From assembly GCF_022267515.1 (NCBI RefSeq), contig NZ_JAKFGB010000009.1, forward strand, positions 620,001-684,000: DNA of 64,000 bases, given 5' to 3'. The notes under the pieces were generated by a model. That model saw only the letters and a list, made by a program, of their open reading frames with translations. It did no database searches and was not told where the DNA came from. Of this stretch, positions 9,167 to 18,707 are shown piece after piece (position 1 is the stretch's first letter; each line of letters begins with the position of its first letter). This DNA is from Rubinisphaera margarita. GTDB taxonomy: Bacteria > Planctomycetota > Planctomycetia > Planctomycetales > Planctomycetaceae. A program made the translations under genes and the position numbers.

Positions 9167-9668
9167 GCTTCGTCTTATTACCAGTTCGTCGAATTCAAGA
9201 TCCAGCTGCGGCGCGCGAGCGCGAAAACCCGCCTCTAAACGAACGACGGAATTCGCGCAAGTCCAGTAGAACTTCCGCCGTATTGTATCGCAAAGAGACA
9301 GGCAGAGGAAAATGTTTCATCACGAATGCCTACCGAACTCCCGATCCTTCGGCTTACGCAGAGTGTCTATCCTGCCAGATGTGCCGGTTTTGCGGGTTGG
9401 GCGTGCGTACGAAGGGGGCTGGTCGACATCGGCCGTGGGGGGAGAGGGTTAGCGTGAGGGCGAAATTCGGGTGACGTTCTTCGTGACCCGCTTGTGTTAA
9501 CGAGCAACGGAAGGTCGCGGGATGATCGGCTGCTCCGGCAACTCAAGAGCAGATTCAAAATGGACTGCAGGCGAAGCATGAAAATGCTCTAGTTTGACTT
9601 CCCGAATCCCACCCTGCAGAATCGAGTCCTCTCGTTCGATGATTTCTCGTGCTCTTCTGAGGGTTCCC
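9167..9668. other. Intergenic region between divergent genes
   Basis: About 500 bases between the TPR gene (minus) and a sulfatase (plus). It contains one truncated copy of the GGGGGAGAGGGTTAG repeat (9436-9466). Small open frames here show no ribosome binding site, signal or domain and were not called. Confidence 0.4.
9436..9466. repeat. GGGGGAGAGGGTTAG-type intergenic repeat, partial copy
   Basis: The stretch GGGGGGAGAGGGTTAGCG plus TGAGGGCGAAAT matches the repeat at 23298-23345 with few changes. The inverted left arm seen in that copy is missing here, so this is a partial or decayed unit. Confidence 0.6.
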
Positions 9669-11201
9669 ATGGCTCGACGCATTTCTTCGTTTGCACTTCC
9701 ACTTCTGCTGCTCATCGCGGCTCTTTCGTGCCAGTCCACTGCAGTGGCGAAGGATTCTCCGCGGCCGAACATTATCGTCATCATGGCCGACGATCTCGGA
9801 TACGGAGATCTGAGCTGTTACGGAGCCACGGAGATTGAAACGCCGCACATCGACAGTCTGGCGAAGGATGGGGTGCTCTTCCGCGACGGGTACTGCTCGG
9901 CTTCGACCTGCACGCCGACACGGTTTTCGTTTCTGACCGGAATGTACGCCTTCCGTCAGCCGGGAACCGGAATTGCTCCGCCGAACGCGACCTCGCTCAT
10001 CCAGCCGGGCACGCCGACGATTGCTTCGGTTTTGAACGACGCCGGTTACAAAACGGCTGTGGTCGGAAAGTGGCATCTCGGACTGGGCGAAGGGCAGCAG
10101 CCGGACTGGAACGGCGACCTGAAGCCGGGGCCGCTCGAAATCGGATTCGATGAATGCTTCCTCCTGCCGACGACCAACGATCGCGTGCCGCAGGTTTACG
10201 TGAAGAATCATCGCGTTGTGAACCTCGATCCGGCTGATCCGCTCTGGGTCGGACGCAAGAATCCGGACGGGCAACCGACCGGACTGACGCATCGCGACAC
10301 TTTGAAAATGGACTGGTCGCACGGGCATCACGACACCATTCACAACGGGATCAGCCGCATCGGTTTCTACTCCGGCGGACACGCGGCTCGCTGGCGGGAT
10401 GAAGATCTGGCCGACATGTGGGTGAATGAAGCGAACCGTTTCATGGAAGCGAACAAGGATCAGCCGTTCTTCCTCTTCTTCTCTTCGCACGACATCCACG
10501 TGCCCCGCATGCCGCATGAGCGGTTCCAAAAGAAGTCGGGCCTCGGCTATCGGGGCGATGCGATTCTGGAACTTGACTGGCAGGTCGGGCAGGTTCGGGA
10601 AACCGTCAACCGCCTCGGCCTGGCGGAGAACACGCTGATCATCTTCTGCAGCGACAATGGCCCGGTTCTCGATGACGGCTACAAAGATGGAGCAGTCGAG
10701 CAGCTCGGCGAGCACGAGCCGGCCGGGCCGTATCGGGGTGGAAAATACAGCGGCTACGAGGGCGGAACCCGCACGCCGTTCATCACCTGCTGGCCGGGAA
10801 CGGTTTCGCCGGGTGAGTCGAGTCACATCGTAAACACGATCGACCTGGCAACCAGCATGGCGGCTCTCGTTAACCAGCCGCTGCCGGAAAAGGCCTTCCC
10901 CGACAGCCTGAACGTGCTGCCCGCTCTGCTCGACAAGCCGGATGCCGAAGGGCGAACCGAGAATGTGGAGCAGGGGACCAATTCCCTCGGCTTCCGCCAT
11001 GGCGACTGGAAATTGGTCGTCTACAAGAACGCCAAAGCAGCCGGGAAGACCTTCGAAAAGAAGGGTAAGGGACTCGTCGAGCTCTACAACCTGAAGAACG
11101 ACCCGGGGGAAACGAAGGATCTGATCGACGAGCAGCCGAAGAAAGCCGAAGAACTCAAAGCTCGGCTGGACGAAATCCAGAAGAACCCGACGCGGTTTTA
11201 G
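9669..11201 (+). CDS. Secreted sulfatase with CTPTR active site
   Basis: A 510-residue sulfatase. The frame opens at 9594, but ATG 9669 has GAGG with 6-base spacing and begins a clean signal peptide, so it is preferred. A Cys at residue 21 after ALS could be a lipidation site. Metal-binding MADDLGYGD lies at 39-47, the signature is S-x-CTPTR with Cys81 as formylglycine precursor, then GKWHLG and FCSDNGP. This is the arylsulfatase-A-like pattern common in planctomycetes. It acts outside the cytoplasm on an unknown sulfate ester. Its neighbours on both sides are unrelated, so it looks monocistronic. Confidence 0.94.
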   Translation: MARRISSFALPLLLLIAALSCQSTAVAKDSPRPNIIVIMADDLGYGDLSCYGATEIETPHIDSLAKDGVLFRDGYCSASTCTPTRFSFLTGMYAFRQPGTGIAPPNATSLIQPGTPTIASVLNDAGYKTAVVGKWHLGLGEGQQPDWNGDLKPGPLEIGFDECFLLPTTNDRVPQVYVKNHRVVNLDPADPLWVGRKNPDGQPTGLTHRDTLKMDWSHGHHDTIHNGISRIGFYSGGHAARWRDEDLADMWVNEANRFMEANKDQPFFLFFSSHDIHVPRMPHERFQKKSGLGYRGDAILELDWQVGQVRETVNRLGLAENTLIIFCSDNGPVLDDGYKDGAVEQLGEHEPAGPYRGGKYSGYEGGTRTPFITCWPGTVSPGESSHIVNTIDLATSMAALVNQPLPEKAFPDSLNVLPALLDKPDAEGRTENVEQGTNSLGFRHGDWKLVVYKNAKAAGKTFEKKGKGLVELYNLKNDPGETKDLIDEQPKKAEELKARLDEIQKNPTRF

Positions 11202-11377
11202 CGAACCTGGCCGGGCCACTTCTCCGACTCATCCACCTCGATGGATGCGTTTCCCGTCGAAAACCTGCTGAACCTGATCGGGAGAAATACTGTCCTGTTC
11301 GGATTCGAGTGAGTATGATATGAAAGCCGCGCCTTGCCGCACCCACTCCAATCCTCCAGGACCATTGAACCGCGACC

Positions 11378-12616
11378 ATGCGAAGTGAATCCGAAGTCCC
11401 GTTTACGGACAATCCGTTCTCCATTCCTGTTGCTGACCGTGTCAAGCGGCTGCCGCCCTATCTGTTCGGCAAGATCAATAAGCTGAAGTACCAGAAACGG
11501 GTGGCGGGCGTCGATGTAATCGACCTGGGCATGGGCAATCCGACCGATCCGCCCGATCCGTTGATCGTCGAAAAAATGACCGAAGCGCTGTCCGATCCTC
11601 GGAACCACCGCTATTCGGTTTCGAATGGCATCGCGAACCTGCGCAAGGAAGTGGCCGCCCGGTACTTCAAAAAGTACGGCGTCCGGCTCGATCCCGATAA
11701 CGAAATCGTCACCTGTATCGGCTCCAAAGAAGGGTTCAGTCACCTTTGCCTCGCGCTCATGGGGCCGGGTGATACCGCGATTGTGCCGGCTCCCTACTTC
11801 CCGATTCACGTGTACGCTGTGGCTCTGGCCGCCGGAAACGTGATTTCGCTCGACTGCCGCGAGCCGGAGAAGTTTCTGCAGAACATCGCCTACACCTGCG
11901 AACATCTGTATCCGAAGCCGAAGCTGGTGATCGTCAACTTCCCGCACAATCCGAGCACGACCGTTGTCGAGCAGGACTTTTACGATGACCTCGTGAAGCT
12001 CGCCAAGAAGTACGAGTTCATGGTCATTTCGGACTTCGCCTACGCCGACATCGTTTTCGACGGCTACAAGGCTCCGAGCTTCCTCTCCTCTCCGGGAGCC
12101 AGTGATGTCGGGGTCGAGTTCACGACGATGAGCAAAGGCTACAGCATGGCTGGCTGGCGCGTTGGCTTCTGTGCCGGTAACCAGGAAATGGTCCGGGCTC
12201 TGGCCACCATCAAAGGCTATTACGATTACGGCCTGTTCCAGCCGACTCAGATCGCCGCCATCGTGGCGATGCGGCATTGCGAATCGGCTGTCGAAAGTGT
12301 CGCCGCGGAGTATCAGATTCGTCGCGATGCTCTTTGCGATGGTCTCGAACGGATCGGCTGGGAAATCGAACGCCCGAAAGGAACGATGTTCGTTTGGGCC
12401 AAAATTCCCGAGCCGTGGGCTCAGATGGGTTCCATCGACTTCTCAATGAAACTTCTGGACGAAGCCGGCGTCGCCGTGAGTCCGGGGCGCGGTTTCGGCG
12501 AAGATGGCGAAGGCTATCTGCGTCTGGCCATTGTCGAGAACGTCCACCGACTCCGTCAGGCCGTCCGTCAAATCGACCGCTGCCTGAACAAGTCCGCCGT
12601 AACCTCGGAAACCTGA
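11378..12616 (+). CDS. Class I/II aminotransferase, AlaC-like
   Basis: A 412-residue PLP enzyme of fold type I. RVKRLPPYLF and IDLGMGNPTD near residues 21-57 are hallmarks of the AlaC/LL-diaminopimelate aminotransferase-like group, which transfers an amino group between glutamate and pyruvate. NFPHNPS (187-193), SDFAYAD with Asp219, and TTMSKGYS with the Schiff-base Lys253 give a complete active site. It is most likely an alanine transaminase, though another amino-acid specificity cannot be excluded. The gene stands alone between two secreted-protein genes and is followed by a palindromic terminator. Confidence 0.88.
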   Translation: MRSESEVPFTDNPFSIPVADRVKRLPPYLFGKINKLKYQKRVAGVDVIDLGMGNPTDPPDPLIVEKMTEALSDPRNHRYSVSNGIANLRKEVAARYFKKYGVRLDPDNEIVTCIGSKEGFSHLCLALMGPGDTAIVPAPYFPIHVYAVALAAGNVISLDCREPEKFLQNIAYTCEHLYPKPKLVIVNFPHNPSTTVVEQDFYDDLVKLAKKYEFMVISDFAYADIVFDGYKAPSFLSSPGASDVGVEFTTMSKGYSMAGWRVGFCAGNQEMVRALATIKGYYDYGLFQPTQIAAIVAMRHCESAVESVAAEYQIRRDALCDGLERIGWEIERPKGTMFVWAKIPEPWAQMGSIDFSMKLLDEAGVAVSPGRGFGEDGEGYLRLAIVENVHRLRQAVRQIDRCLNKSAVTSET

Positions 12617-12639
12617 TTGCTGAACCGACATCGGGCCGC

Positions 12640-12660
12640 CCCCGGTTGAATCAACCGGGG
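12640..12660 (+). terminator. Palindromic hairpin after the aminotransferase gene
   Basis: CCCCGGTTGA and TCAACCGGGG form a perfect 10-base inverted repeat around one base, 24 bases after the stop. Only a weak T-rich stretch (TTCCCCCTGTT) follows, so termination strength is uncertain. Confidence 0.5.
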
Positions 12661-12703
12661 TTCCCCCTGTTATCGTCACTCAAACCAGAGCGAAACTGGT
12701 TTC

Positions 12704-15238
12704 ATGAAGGTTTTCTTCCCACTCCTCTGCGGACTGATGCTGTTGTGTGGGGACGGTGCGTGCTCTGTTTCACTGGCCGATGATCGTGAGTTTGTCATCG
12801 TCAATCCGGGCGATGCCCAGGAACGTTACTTCGCTTCGCTGCGGGAACGGCGGCTGTTTCAACTGGCCGAACTTCTTTGTCAACGGGCGTTGAATGACTC
12901 GGCCATGCGGCCGGGGGATCAGCTCATCTATCGACTCGAGCTGGCCCGCACATTCCGCGACCATGCCCACACCGTTCCCTGGTCGGAAGCGGTCGAACTC
13001 TGGCAGCAGGCCGCCCGAACTCTCGACGTGCGAGGATCTCATGCCGAACGCTGCCGCTTTGAAGCCGCCCTGTTGCAGGCATCGAAGCTGGAGCAGATTT
13101 TTTGGGTCCGTCAGCTCGATCCGAAGAACGCCGAACTGCTCCGCGAGTTGCAGACAATCGGACGGCGTGCGTTGCAGGAACTGGCCGACGCCCGGCAGAT
13201 TCTCGATCGGCAGAAGCAATCCGGCAAACTAGGCCGCGATGAAGGAATTGCCGGAATCGATGAGGAAGCGTTGTATCTTGCTTTGGGCCGCGTTCACATC
13301 CGACTGGCCGAGGTAATGCGGGAGAACATCGCCGAACGGAACCGTCTGTTGTCGGAAGGCCGAACGGCTCTGCATGGGATGCGGCGTTCGCTGCTTTCAG
13401 ATCAGAATTACCTGGAAGCTCAGCTGCTGCTACTGATAGCTGCCCGTCTTGAAAACCGACGCGGCGAATTCGATCGCCTGTACGACACCGTTCGTGCGGA
13501 ATCCGATTCGATTCCGTTTCGTCAGCGAGCCGGGGCGGAACGGGTTCGCTATCTGCTCGAACAGAACCGCCCGACCGAAGCGGCGGAATTCGTCCCGAAT
13601 CTGGCCGGTCCCGATGGCGAGCTGTCTCCGCAGTTGCGGGGGCTCCGTTTGCAGGCGTTGATCGCCATGTCGGTTGAAGTCCGTATGAAGGGTAACGATG
13701 CACTCGCCGAGCAGTTGATTCAGGAAGTGCGAGCCCGGATGGCTCAGCTCGCCCGGGAAGGACATACATTCGACGCCGAGCTGGTCGCGACCGAATTACG
13801 TGAGAGTTACGCGATTCATCAGTTCGGCCCGGAACTGGCTCAGATTGTGCGACTGGCTCGTGAAGCGGCCCGAGCGGGAAACGCTGCGGAGGCTCGGAAG
13901 CAGTACGAAGCCGGGATCGCGGTGGCGACAAACCAGGGGCGGTTTGAGCAACTGATCGAGCTGGCTCGTGAGATTGCCGCGGTTTATTTTCAGGAGCGGA
14001 TGTTCGATCAGGCGGCCAGTCAACTCGAGTCGATCTGGCGAAGCTCTCCAAATCTTCCCGGTATGGAACAGGTTCATCTGCTCTGGATCACGAGCCTGCA
14101 GCGGCAATACTCGGCTGGGCCGAGTGTCGAACGTCTGAACGCCTATGCCGCTGCAATTGCCGATCATCTGCAACGATACGACGAGCGTGAGTCGAGCTTC
14201 GAAGCCCGCTGGCTGCAGGCGGAACTGACCTTTGCCCGTAAGCAGTATCGGCACGCGATTCTTGAGTACATGCAGTTCCCGCGGACGCACGAACGTTTTT
14301 ACGCGGCTCAACTCCGGTTGGGCCAATGCTACGACGCACTGCTCTCCAGCGACGCGACCGCTTCGCTCGATGTGATGAAAGAAGCCGTGCTGTTCGGCAA
14401 CCGGCTGCTTGAAGGAACCGACTGGGAGAATCTGCAGTCGCCCGCTCACGTCGATGCCCTGTTGAACGCCTGCCGGCTGTTGTTGAAGTACGAAACCGGC
14501 CTTCATCCCGTTCTCCCGACTGCGTTGAAACACCTGGAGCAAAGATTACAGATCACCGATTCCCCGATTGCAGCCGTTTCTGAACCAGCGGTAAGGCAAC
14601 GCTGGCTGAGAATGGTGACTGCGTATCAGGGCATCATGCTGGCCCGGCAGGGGCGAGCCCAGGAAGCGATGGCGCTTTTCAGCAACGATCGCGTCACCGC
14701 CGGAGACGCCTCGGAAACGCTGTTTCTGGTTCACCAGCTGGCTGATGTCAATCCGCCCGATCCTCAGTCGGAACAGATCCTCGCCGAGATTCAGCTGCAG
14801 CTGATCCGCGATCTGACGTCGCCCGACAAAGCGAACGCACTGGCTCCAGAAGAGTTGATTGCTCTGCGGCTCGGCGAAGCGGAAGCCCACTACACACTGG
14901 GTCGACTCAGTCAGGCGATTCCCATCTATCAGGAAGTGGCGAAATCGACGGGGCCAGCCGATCCCATTACGCAGCGGCTCAGTTCACTGCTGCGGGAATG
15001 CAACAATGCCGAATGCTTCGGACAGCTCTATGATTTCTGGAAGGGGAAGGTCTCGACCACAAAACAGGGCAGCCGCGACTGGCACCGAGCCCGCCTCGAA
15101 CTGGCCCGCGCCTGCCTCCTGACCGACCGGAAGCCGGAAGCGAAGAAGCTGGTCCAGATTACACAACTGCTCTACCCCACCACCGGCTCAGAAGTGCTCG
15201 ACCGACAATTCGAAGAACTGGCGCAAAAGCTGAAATAG
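12704..15238 (+). CDS. Large secreted TPR-like helical protein
   Basis: An 844-residue protein starting at ATG 12704 with a signal peptide (about 1-25, MKVFFPLLCGLML then SLADD). The rest is helical and Ala/Leu/Glu-rich with degenerate TPR-type units such as YEAGIAVATNQGRFEQLIELA and AEAHYTLGRLSQAIPIYQEVA, the clearest lying in the middle and near the C-terminus. No catalytic motif is visible. It probably works as a periplasmic binding scaffold. It is a different protein from the 1056-residue TPR gene, but the same general class. Confidence 0.85.
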   Translation: MKVFFPLLCGLMLLCGDGACSVSLADDREFVIVNPGDAQERYFASLRERRLFQLAELLCQRALNDSAMRPGDQLIYRLELARTFRDHAHTVPWSEAVELWQQAARTLDVRGSHAERCRFEAALLQASKLEQIFWVRQLDPKNAELLRELQTIGRRALQELADARQILDRQKQSGKLGRDEGIAGIDEEALYLALGRVHIRLAEVMRENIAERNRLLSEGRTALHGMRRSLLSDQNYLEAQLLLLIAARLENRRGEFDRLYDTVRAESDSIPFRQRAGAERVRYLLEQNRPTEAAEFVPNLAGPDGELSPQLRGLRLQALIAMSVEVRMKGNDALAEQLIQEVRARMAQLAREGHTFDAELVATELRESYAIHQFGPELAQIVRLAREAARAGNAAEARKQYEAGIAVATNQGRFEQLIELAREIAAVYFQERMFDQAASQLESIWRSSPNLPGMEQVHLLWITSLQRQYSAGPSVERLNAYAAAIADHLQRYDERESSFEARWLQAELTFARKQYRHAILEYMQFPRTHERFYAAQLRLGQCYDALLSSDATASLDVMKEAVLFGNRLLEGTDWENLQSPAHVDALLNACRLLLKYETGLHPVLPTALKHLEQRLQITDSPIAAVSEPAVRQRWLRMVTAYQGIMLARQGRAQEAMALFSNDRVTAGDASETLFLVHQLADVNPPDPQSEQILAEIQLQLIRDLTSPDKANALAPEELIALRLGEAEAHYTLGRLSQAIPIYQEVAKSTGPADPITQRLSSLLRECNNAECFGQLYDFWKGKVSTTKQGSRDWHRARLELARACLLTDRKPEAKKLVQITQLLYPTTGSEVLDRQFEELAQKLK

Positions 15239-15285
15239 CAGCATCGCGACGCTTCGGGTTGAGAGTCCACCGTGGTGGTGTCTGT

Positions 15286-15966
15286 TTACGAGAGCAAAAT
15301 CAGGGCGTCGGAGAGTTCATTGACGTCGTCGGTTTCTCGCGGCAGGACTTTGCCGAGTTCGTCGCCGAGCTGGTCGATCGTTGATTTCATCGAGGGAATG
15401 ATCCCGCTGGTTCGGAAGCCGGCGGTCATTTCGTTGCAGAGCACATTCAGGCGATCCTGACCGAGTTGATCGAGAATCTTCTGATCGGCAATAATGACCG
15501 CCCGATGTTCAAACAGCGAGACGTAGATCATCACCCCGGTCGCTCCCGCGGTGTGATGGACCCGCTGATCGAAGAACATGGCCCGCGCTTTCAGCCAGAC
15601 TTCGTCGGCCATCTGATCGACTGGCGTGAAGAGTCGACGGAGTCCATTGAACTGGCTTGCCAGCGACGCTCCGACCAGAAACCCGATCAGTGTCACGAGC
15701 AGAAAGGCGACGAGCTGCTGGACGGGATGTCCGGCTGCCCAGCTTCCTTCCGCCGTATCGATGGGCGGATAGAGAGCCCACGTGATTGCCAGCAGAATCA
15801 AACCGAGCCAGACGCCGGCGACATCTTCCGCGCGATCGTAACGCCCTGAGGCTTCCGCGATGACCGGAACGATCTCGGCGGACGTTTTCTTCTCCGCAGC
15901 CGCGATGGCGGCTGTGATCTCCGCCTGTTCCGGCTGGCCAAACTGCTTTTCGAGTGCGGTTGTCAT
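15286..15966 (-). CDS. TPM-domain membrane protein
   Basis: A 226-residue protein. The frame opens at 16101 inside the neighbouring gene, but ATG 15966 is preceded by AGGA with 7-base spacing and gives a sensible N-terminus. Residues 14-45 (ITAAIAAAEKKTSAEIVPVIAEASGRY) start a TPM (TLP18.3/Psb32/MOLO-1) domain, interrupted by two transmembrane helices near 55-75 and 90-110, and the domain resumes with VMIYVSLFEHRAVIIAD. It starts 58 bases after the stop of the other TPM gene, so the two form a unit. TPM proteins are membrane-linked with poorly known roles in protein quality control and phosphatase-like activity. Confidence 0.82.
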   Translation of the reverse strand: MTTALEKQFGQPEQAEITAAIAAAEKKTSAEIVPVIAEASGRYDRAEDVAGVWLGLILLAITWALYPPIDTAEGSWAAGHPVQQLVAFLLVTLIGFLVGASLASQFNGLRRLFTPVDQMADEVWLKARAMFFDQRVHHTAGATGVMIYVSLFEHRAVIIADQKILDQLGQDRLNVLCNEMTAGFRTSGIIPSMKSTIDQLGDELGKVLPRETDDVNELSDALILLS

Positions 15967-16024
15967 CGCAAGTCCTGATGTCTCGTCAAACTGTGTGCGT
16001 GAATCGAATCGTTCAGAGCGAAAG

Positions 16025-16819
16025 TTACCAGGAGCCGCTCGCTCCTCCGCCGCCGGAGAAGCCGCCTCCGCCGAACGAGCCTCCCGAGAACCCGCCGCCA
16101 CTGCTGCTGCCGGAACTCGTTGCCATGTGATACAGCACCGTGCCGATGGCGGCGAAGAGGAAGCCCCAGAACAGCCACGCCCACCCGCCGGTTCCTCTGC
16201 GGATCATCGAGACCACGGTGAAGATCCCGAGGGCGACCACGCCGATCATCACCGGGTAATACCAGGCCGGTTTGGGAGCAGCGGGAAGTTTCAGGTCGCG
16301 AGCCATCCGTTCAAGCGAAATGGCTCCCGCTTTGATGCCAGCCGAGTAGTCCCCTTCCTTGAAGCGGGGGATGATCTGTTCGTTCATAATCTTCTGGCAA
16401 AGTTGATCCTTCTCTCGTCCCCAGCCGGCTCCCAGCTCGATCCGGGCTTTCCGGTCGTTCTTGGAAACGAGCAGCAGAATCCCTTTGTTCCAGACGTTCT
16501 TGTTCACTTCGGCCGGACCGATCTGCCACTGGTCGAACAGCAGTCGGGCGAACGTCTCGATCCGCAGGCCCATCCCGCCGTGCTCGCTCATGGAGTTGAT
16601 CGTGACAATCACCAGCGGAGCAGCCGTGTCGGTGAGCAGTTTGTCGGCCAGCTCTTTGATCTCGGCTTCATCTTCCGGCGTGATCAGATTGGCCCGGTCG
16701 AGGATGAAGTCCCGCTGCCCCGGCGGATCGAGCTCGATACGGAAGTTCTCCTGAGCCTGCACCATGGCGGGCTGCAGAAAACAGACGGACGTGAGCAACA
16801 ACGAGAGCAGGATTCGCAT
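16025..16819 (-). CDS. TPM-domain protein with Gly/Ser-rich tail (YgcG-like)
   Basis: A 264-residue protein with a signal peptide (1-22, ending VQA), a TPM domain at about 35-155 (DRANLITPEDEAEI, then APLVIVTINS, IGPAEVNKNVWNKGILLLVS and IELGAGW), two transmembrane segments near 180-225, and a tail made almost only of Gly and Ser ending GASGSW. This matches YgcG-type proteins, often encoded next to LemA; no LemA gene is seen here. It is upstream of and probably co-transcribed with the second TPM gene. Start ATG 16819 lacks a strong ribosome binding site. Confidence 0.88.
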   Translation of the reverse strand: MRILLSLLLTSVCFLQPAMVQAQENFRIELDPPGQRDFILDRANLITPEDEAEIKELADKLLTDTAAPLVIVTINSMSEHGGMGLRIETFARLLFDQWQIGPAEVNKNVWNKGILLLVSKNDRKARIELGAGWGREKDQLCQKIMNEQIIPRFKEGDYSAGIKAGAISLERMARDLKLPAAPKPAWYYPVMIGVVALGIFTVVSMIRRGTGGWAWLFWGFLFAAIGTVLYHMATSSGSSSGGGFSGGSFGGGGFSGGGGASGSW

Positions 16820-16860
16820 CGGAGGGAAACTCTTTCGGGACGATTTCGTGTAGCCGGGAT

Positions 16861-18306
16861 CTATTCTTCCGCGGATTTCAAATACGAACGGTAATTCTCC
16901 AGCTGCGGATCATCCGTTTCTGTCATGATTGTTTCCAGTTGAGAACGCAGATCTTCCAGAATCTCCCGCTTTCCGTTGTCATCAGAAAGATCGTCGCGGG
17001 CAGCCGGATCCTGTTCGTAGTTATAGAGTTCTTCCGGCTGGCGGTATTGAAACAGCTTCACCCGCTCGGCGATCTGCGGATCGTTCTCCGCGGCTCGCTG
17101 CATCGCTTTGAACGTCAACCCGTTTTGCGATTCATTCCTGAAGACCGTTTCGCCATCCGACCAGGCATTGAAGATGTAGCCATGCGTACGAGTCGTGATG
17201 GCCCGCATCGGGAACGGCTTTTTGCTGGAAAGCGTGTTGATGCTCGTGAAGACCCAATCGCGATTCTTCTGCGTGTCCCCGCGCAGAATGGACAGATAGC
17301 TGCGGCCGTCCATTCCTTTCGGGGGAGTCAACTGGAGTGCTTCAAGAACGGTCGGCATGAAGTCGATCCCCGAGACCATATGCTGATCGTCGACCGTTCC
17401 CGCCGAGATTCGGCCCGGCCAGCGGACGATCAGCGGCGTCTTCGTGCTGTTGAGGTAGCAGTTCGTCTTAGCGAACGGCAGCGGCATGCCGTGGTCGCTC
17501 ATGAAGACGACGAGGGTATCGTCACGATGCCCACTTTCGTCGAGCGCTTTGAGCACGGCTCCGGTAATCGCATCGGCTCGATGCACTGAGGTGAAGTATT
17601 CGCTCAGTTCCTGACGAATGTCGGACAGATCAGGAAGAAAGCCGGGAATGATGACTTCGTCCGGCGAGCAGAACGGCTCCGATTCCGGATAAGCGGGCGC
17701 CCGGGCCTGCTTCTTGTTCTTATTGCCGCGGCGTCCCTGTTCCTGGGTACTTCCCGCGAACGGCCGATGCGGATCGTTGGAGTTCGCCATCAGAAAGAAC
17801 GGCTTCTCCGCCTGATCGGCCGCTGCGAGAAATGTCTTCGTCAACTCGAAATACTTCTCGGGATCGCGACCCCGCCCCAGATCGTTCATCGCACCTTCGA
17901 AGTCCCAGCAGAACTTCTCCTTCGGCTCCAGGTGTTCAATCTTTGAGAGAATCCCGTTGTAGTAGCCGGCGTCTCGCAGAGATTCCTGCAACGTAGGGAC
18001 GGCACGATCGATCGGATCGAAGCCGAGGGCTCCGTTGCGATGCGGATAACGCCCCGTCATCCAGACCGAACGGGTTGGCTGGCAGATGGCGATCGTGACA
18101 TGAGCATGATTGAAACGCATGCCGTCCGCGGCGAGCTGGTCGATGTTCGGCGTGATCCCTTTCAGCGGACAGCCGAAGACGCCGACCGAGTCCCAGTTCA
18201 TGTCATCGACCGTAATCATCAGCACGTTCGGCTGATCGGCGGCGTGTGAGAGTGATGGGATCGTGCAGAGCAGGGCGAACAAAATCAGCCAGACGCGGTG
18301 TCTCAT
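16861..18306 (-). CDS. Secreted sulfatase with CQPTR active site
   Basis: A 481-residue sulfatase. ATG 18306 has GGGAG with 5-base spacing and starts a signal peptide (1-23, ending SHA); the upstream extension to 18480 was rejected. VDDMNWDS carries the metal-binding Asp pair, CQPTR the formylglycine precursor Cys75, and MSDHGMPLPF the second metal site. The resemblance is to heparan N-sulfatase (sulfamidase)-like planctomycete enzymes, but the substrate is not known. It lies just upstream of the TPM pair on the same strand, 42 bases away, so transcription may continue into them. Confidence 0.93.
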   Translation of the reverse strand: MRHRVWLILFALLCTIPSLSHAADQPNVLMITVDDMNWDSVGVFGCPLKGITPNIDQLAADGMRFNHAHVTIAICQPTRSVWMTGRYPHRNGALGFDPIDRAVPTLQESLRDAGYYNGILSKIEHLEPKEKFCWDFEGAMNDLGRGRDPEKYFELTKTFLAAADQAEKPFFLMANSNDPHRPFAGSTQEQGRRGNKNKKQARAPAYPESEPFCSPDEVIIPGFLPDLSDIRQELSEYFTSVHRADAITGAVLKALDESGHRDDTLVVFMSDHGMPLPFAKTNCYLNSTKTPLIVRWPGRISAGTVDDQHMVSGIDFMPTVLEALQLTPPKGMDGRSYLSILRGDTQKNRDWVFTSINTLSSKKPFPMRAITTRTHGYIFNAWSDGETVFRNESQNGLTFKAMQRAAENDPQIAERVKLFQYRQPEELYNYEQDPAARDDLSDDNGKREILEDLRSQLETIMTETDDPQLENYRSYLKSAEE

Positions 18307-18535
18307 GGGAACTCCCGGAGTGCAGAGAGGACGGGGGAATCGAGTCGAGTGGAGTTCTCGCCTCAACAGCCGGTAGAAAGCGGCCGATGTTCCTTGCGCC
18401 TGACTGTACCCGATGACGGTTCGTTCGCGAAAGCGTTCGCGCGGCTCGAAGAACGCCCATCCATGCAGCAAGGCCTTCACGACTCCTGTCGCAAAGGCCT
18501 TGCAGGTCAGCGAATTCGATTAACTTTCAGGATGG

Positions 18536-18555
18536 CCCAGACGTGTACGTCTGGG
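18536..18555. repeat. CCCAGACG/CGTCTGGG stem-loop repeat
   Basis: Perfect 8-base inverted repeat with loop TGTA, flanked by ATGG and TGACC. It belongs with the elements at 4753 and 18661. Confidence 0.65.
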
Positions 18556-18660
18556 TGACCAAGTCCCGGGAAGTAGCTATTCATCGTAGAATCACTACTG
18601 ACTCGTCGGATGAAAGCGTCGGCAGAGAGCGTCGGTCAGCGACCTCTTGTGGCTCTGCCA

Positions 18661-18680
18661 CTCAGACGCACGCGTCTGAG
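18661..18680. repeat. CTCAGACGC/GCGTCTGAG stem-loop repeat
   Basis: Perfect 9-base inverted repeat with a 2-base centre (AC), flanked by GCCA and CCAGC. It is the second such element in a 200-base spacer, with the same CAGACG/CGTCTG core as the first. Confidence 0.65.
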
Positions 18681-18707
18681 CCAGCCTTTCGGATCGTCGT
18701 GGCTCGT

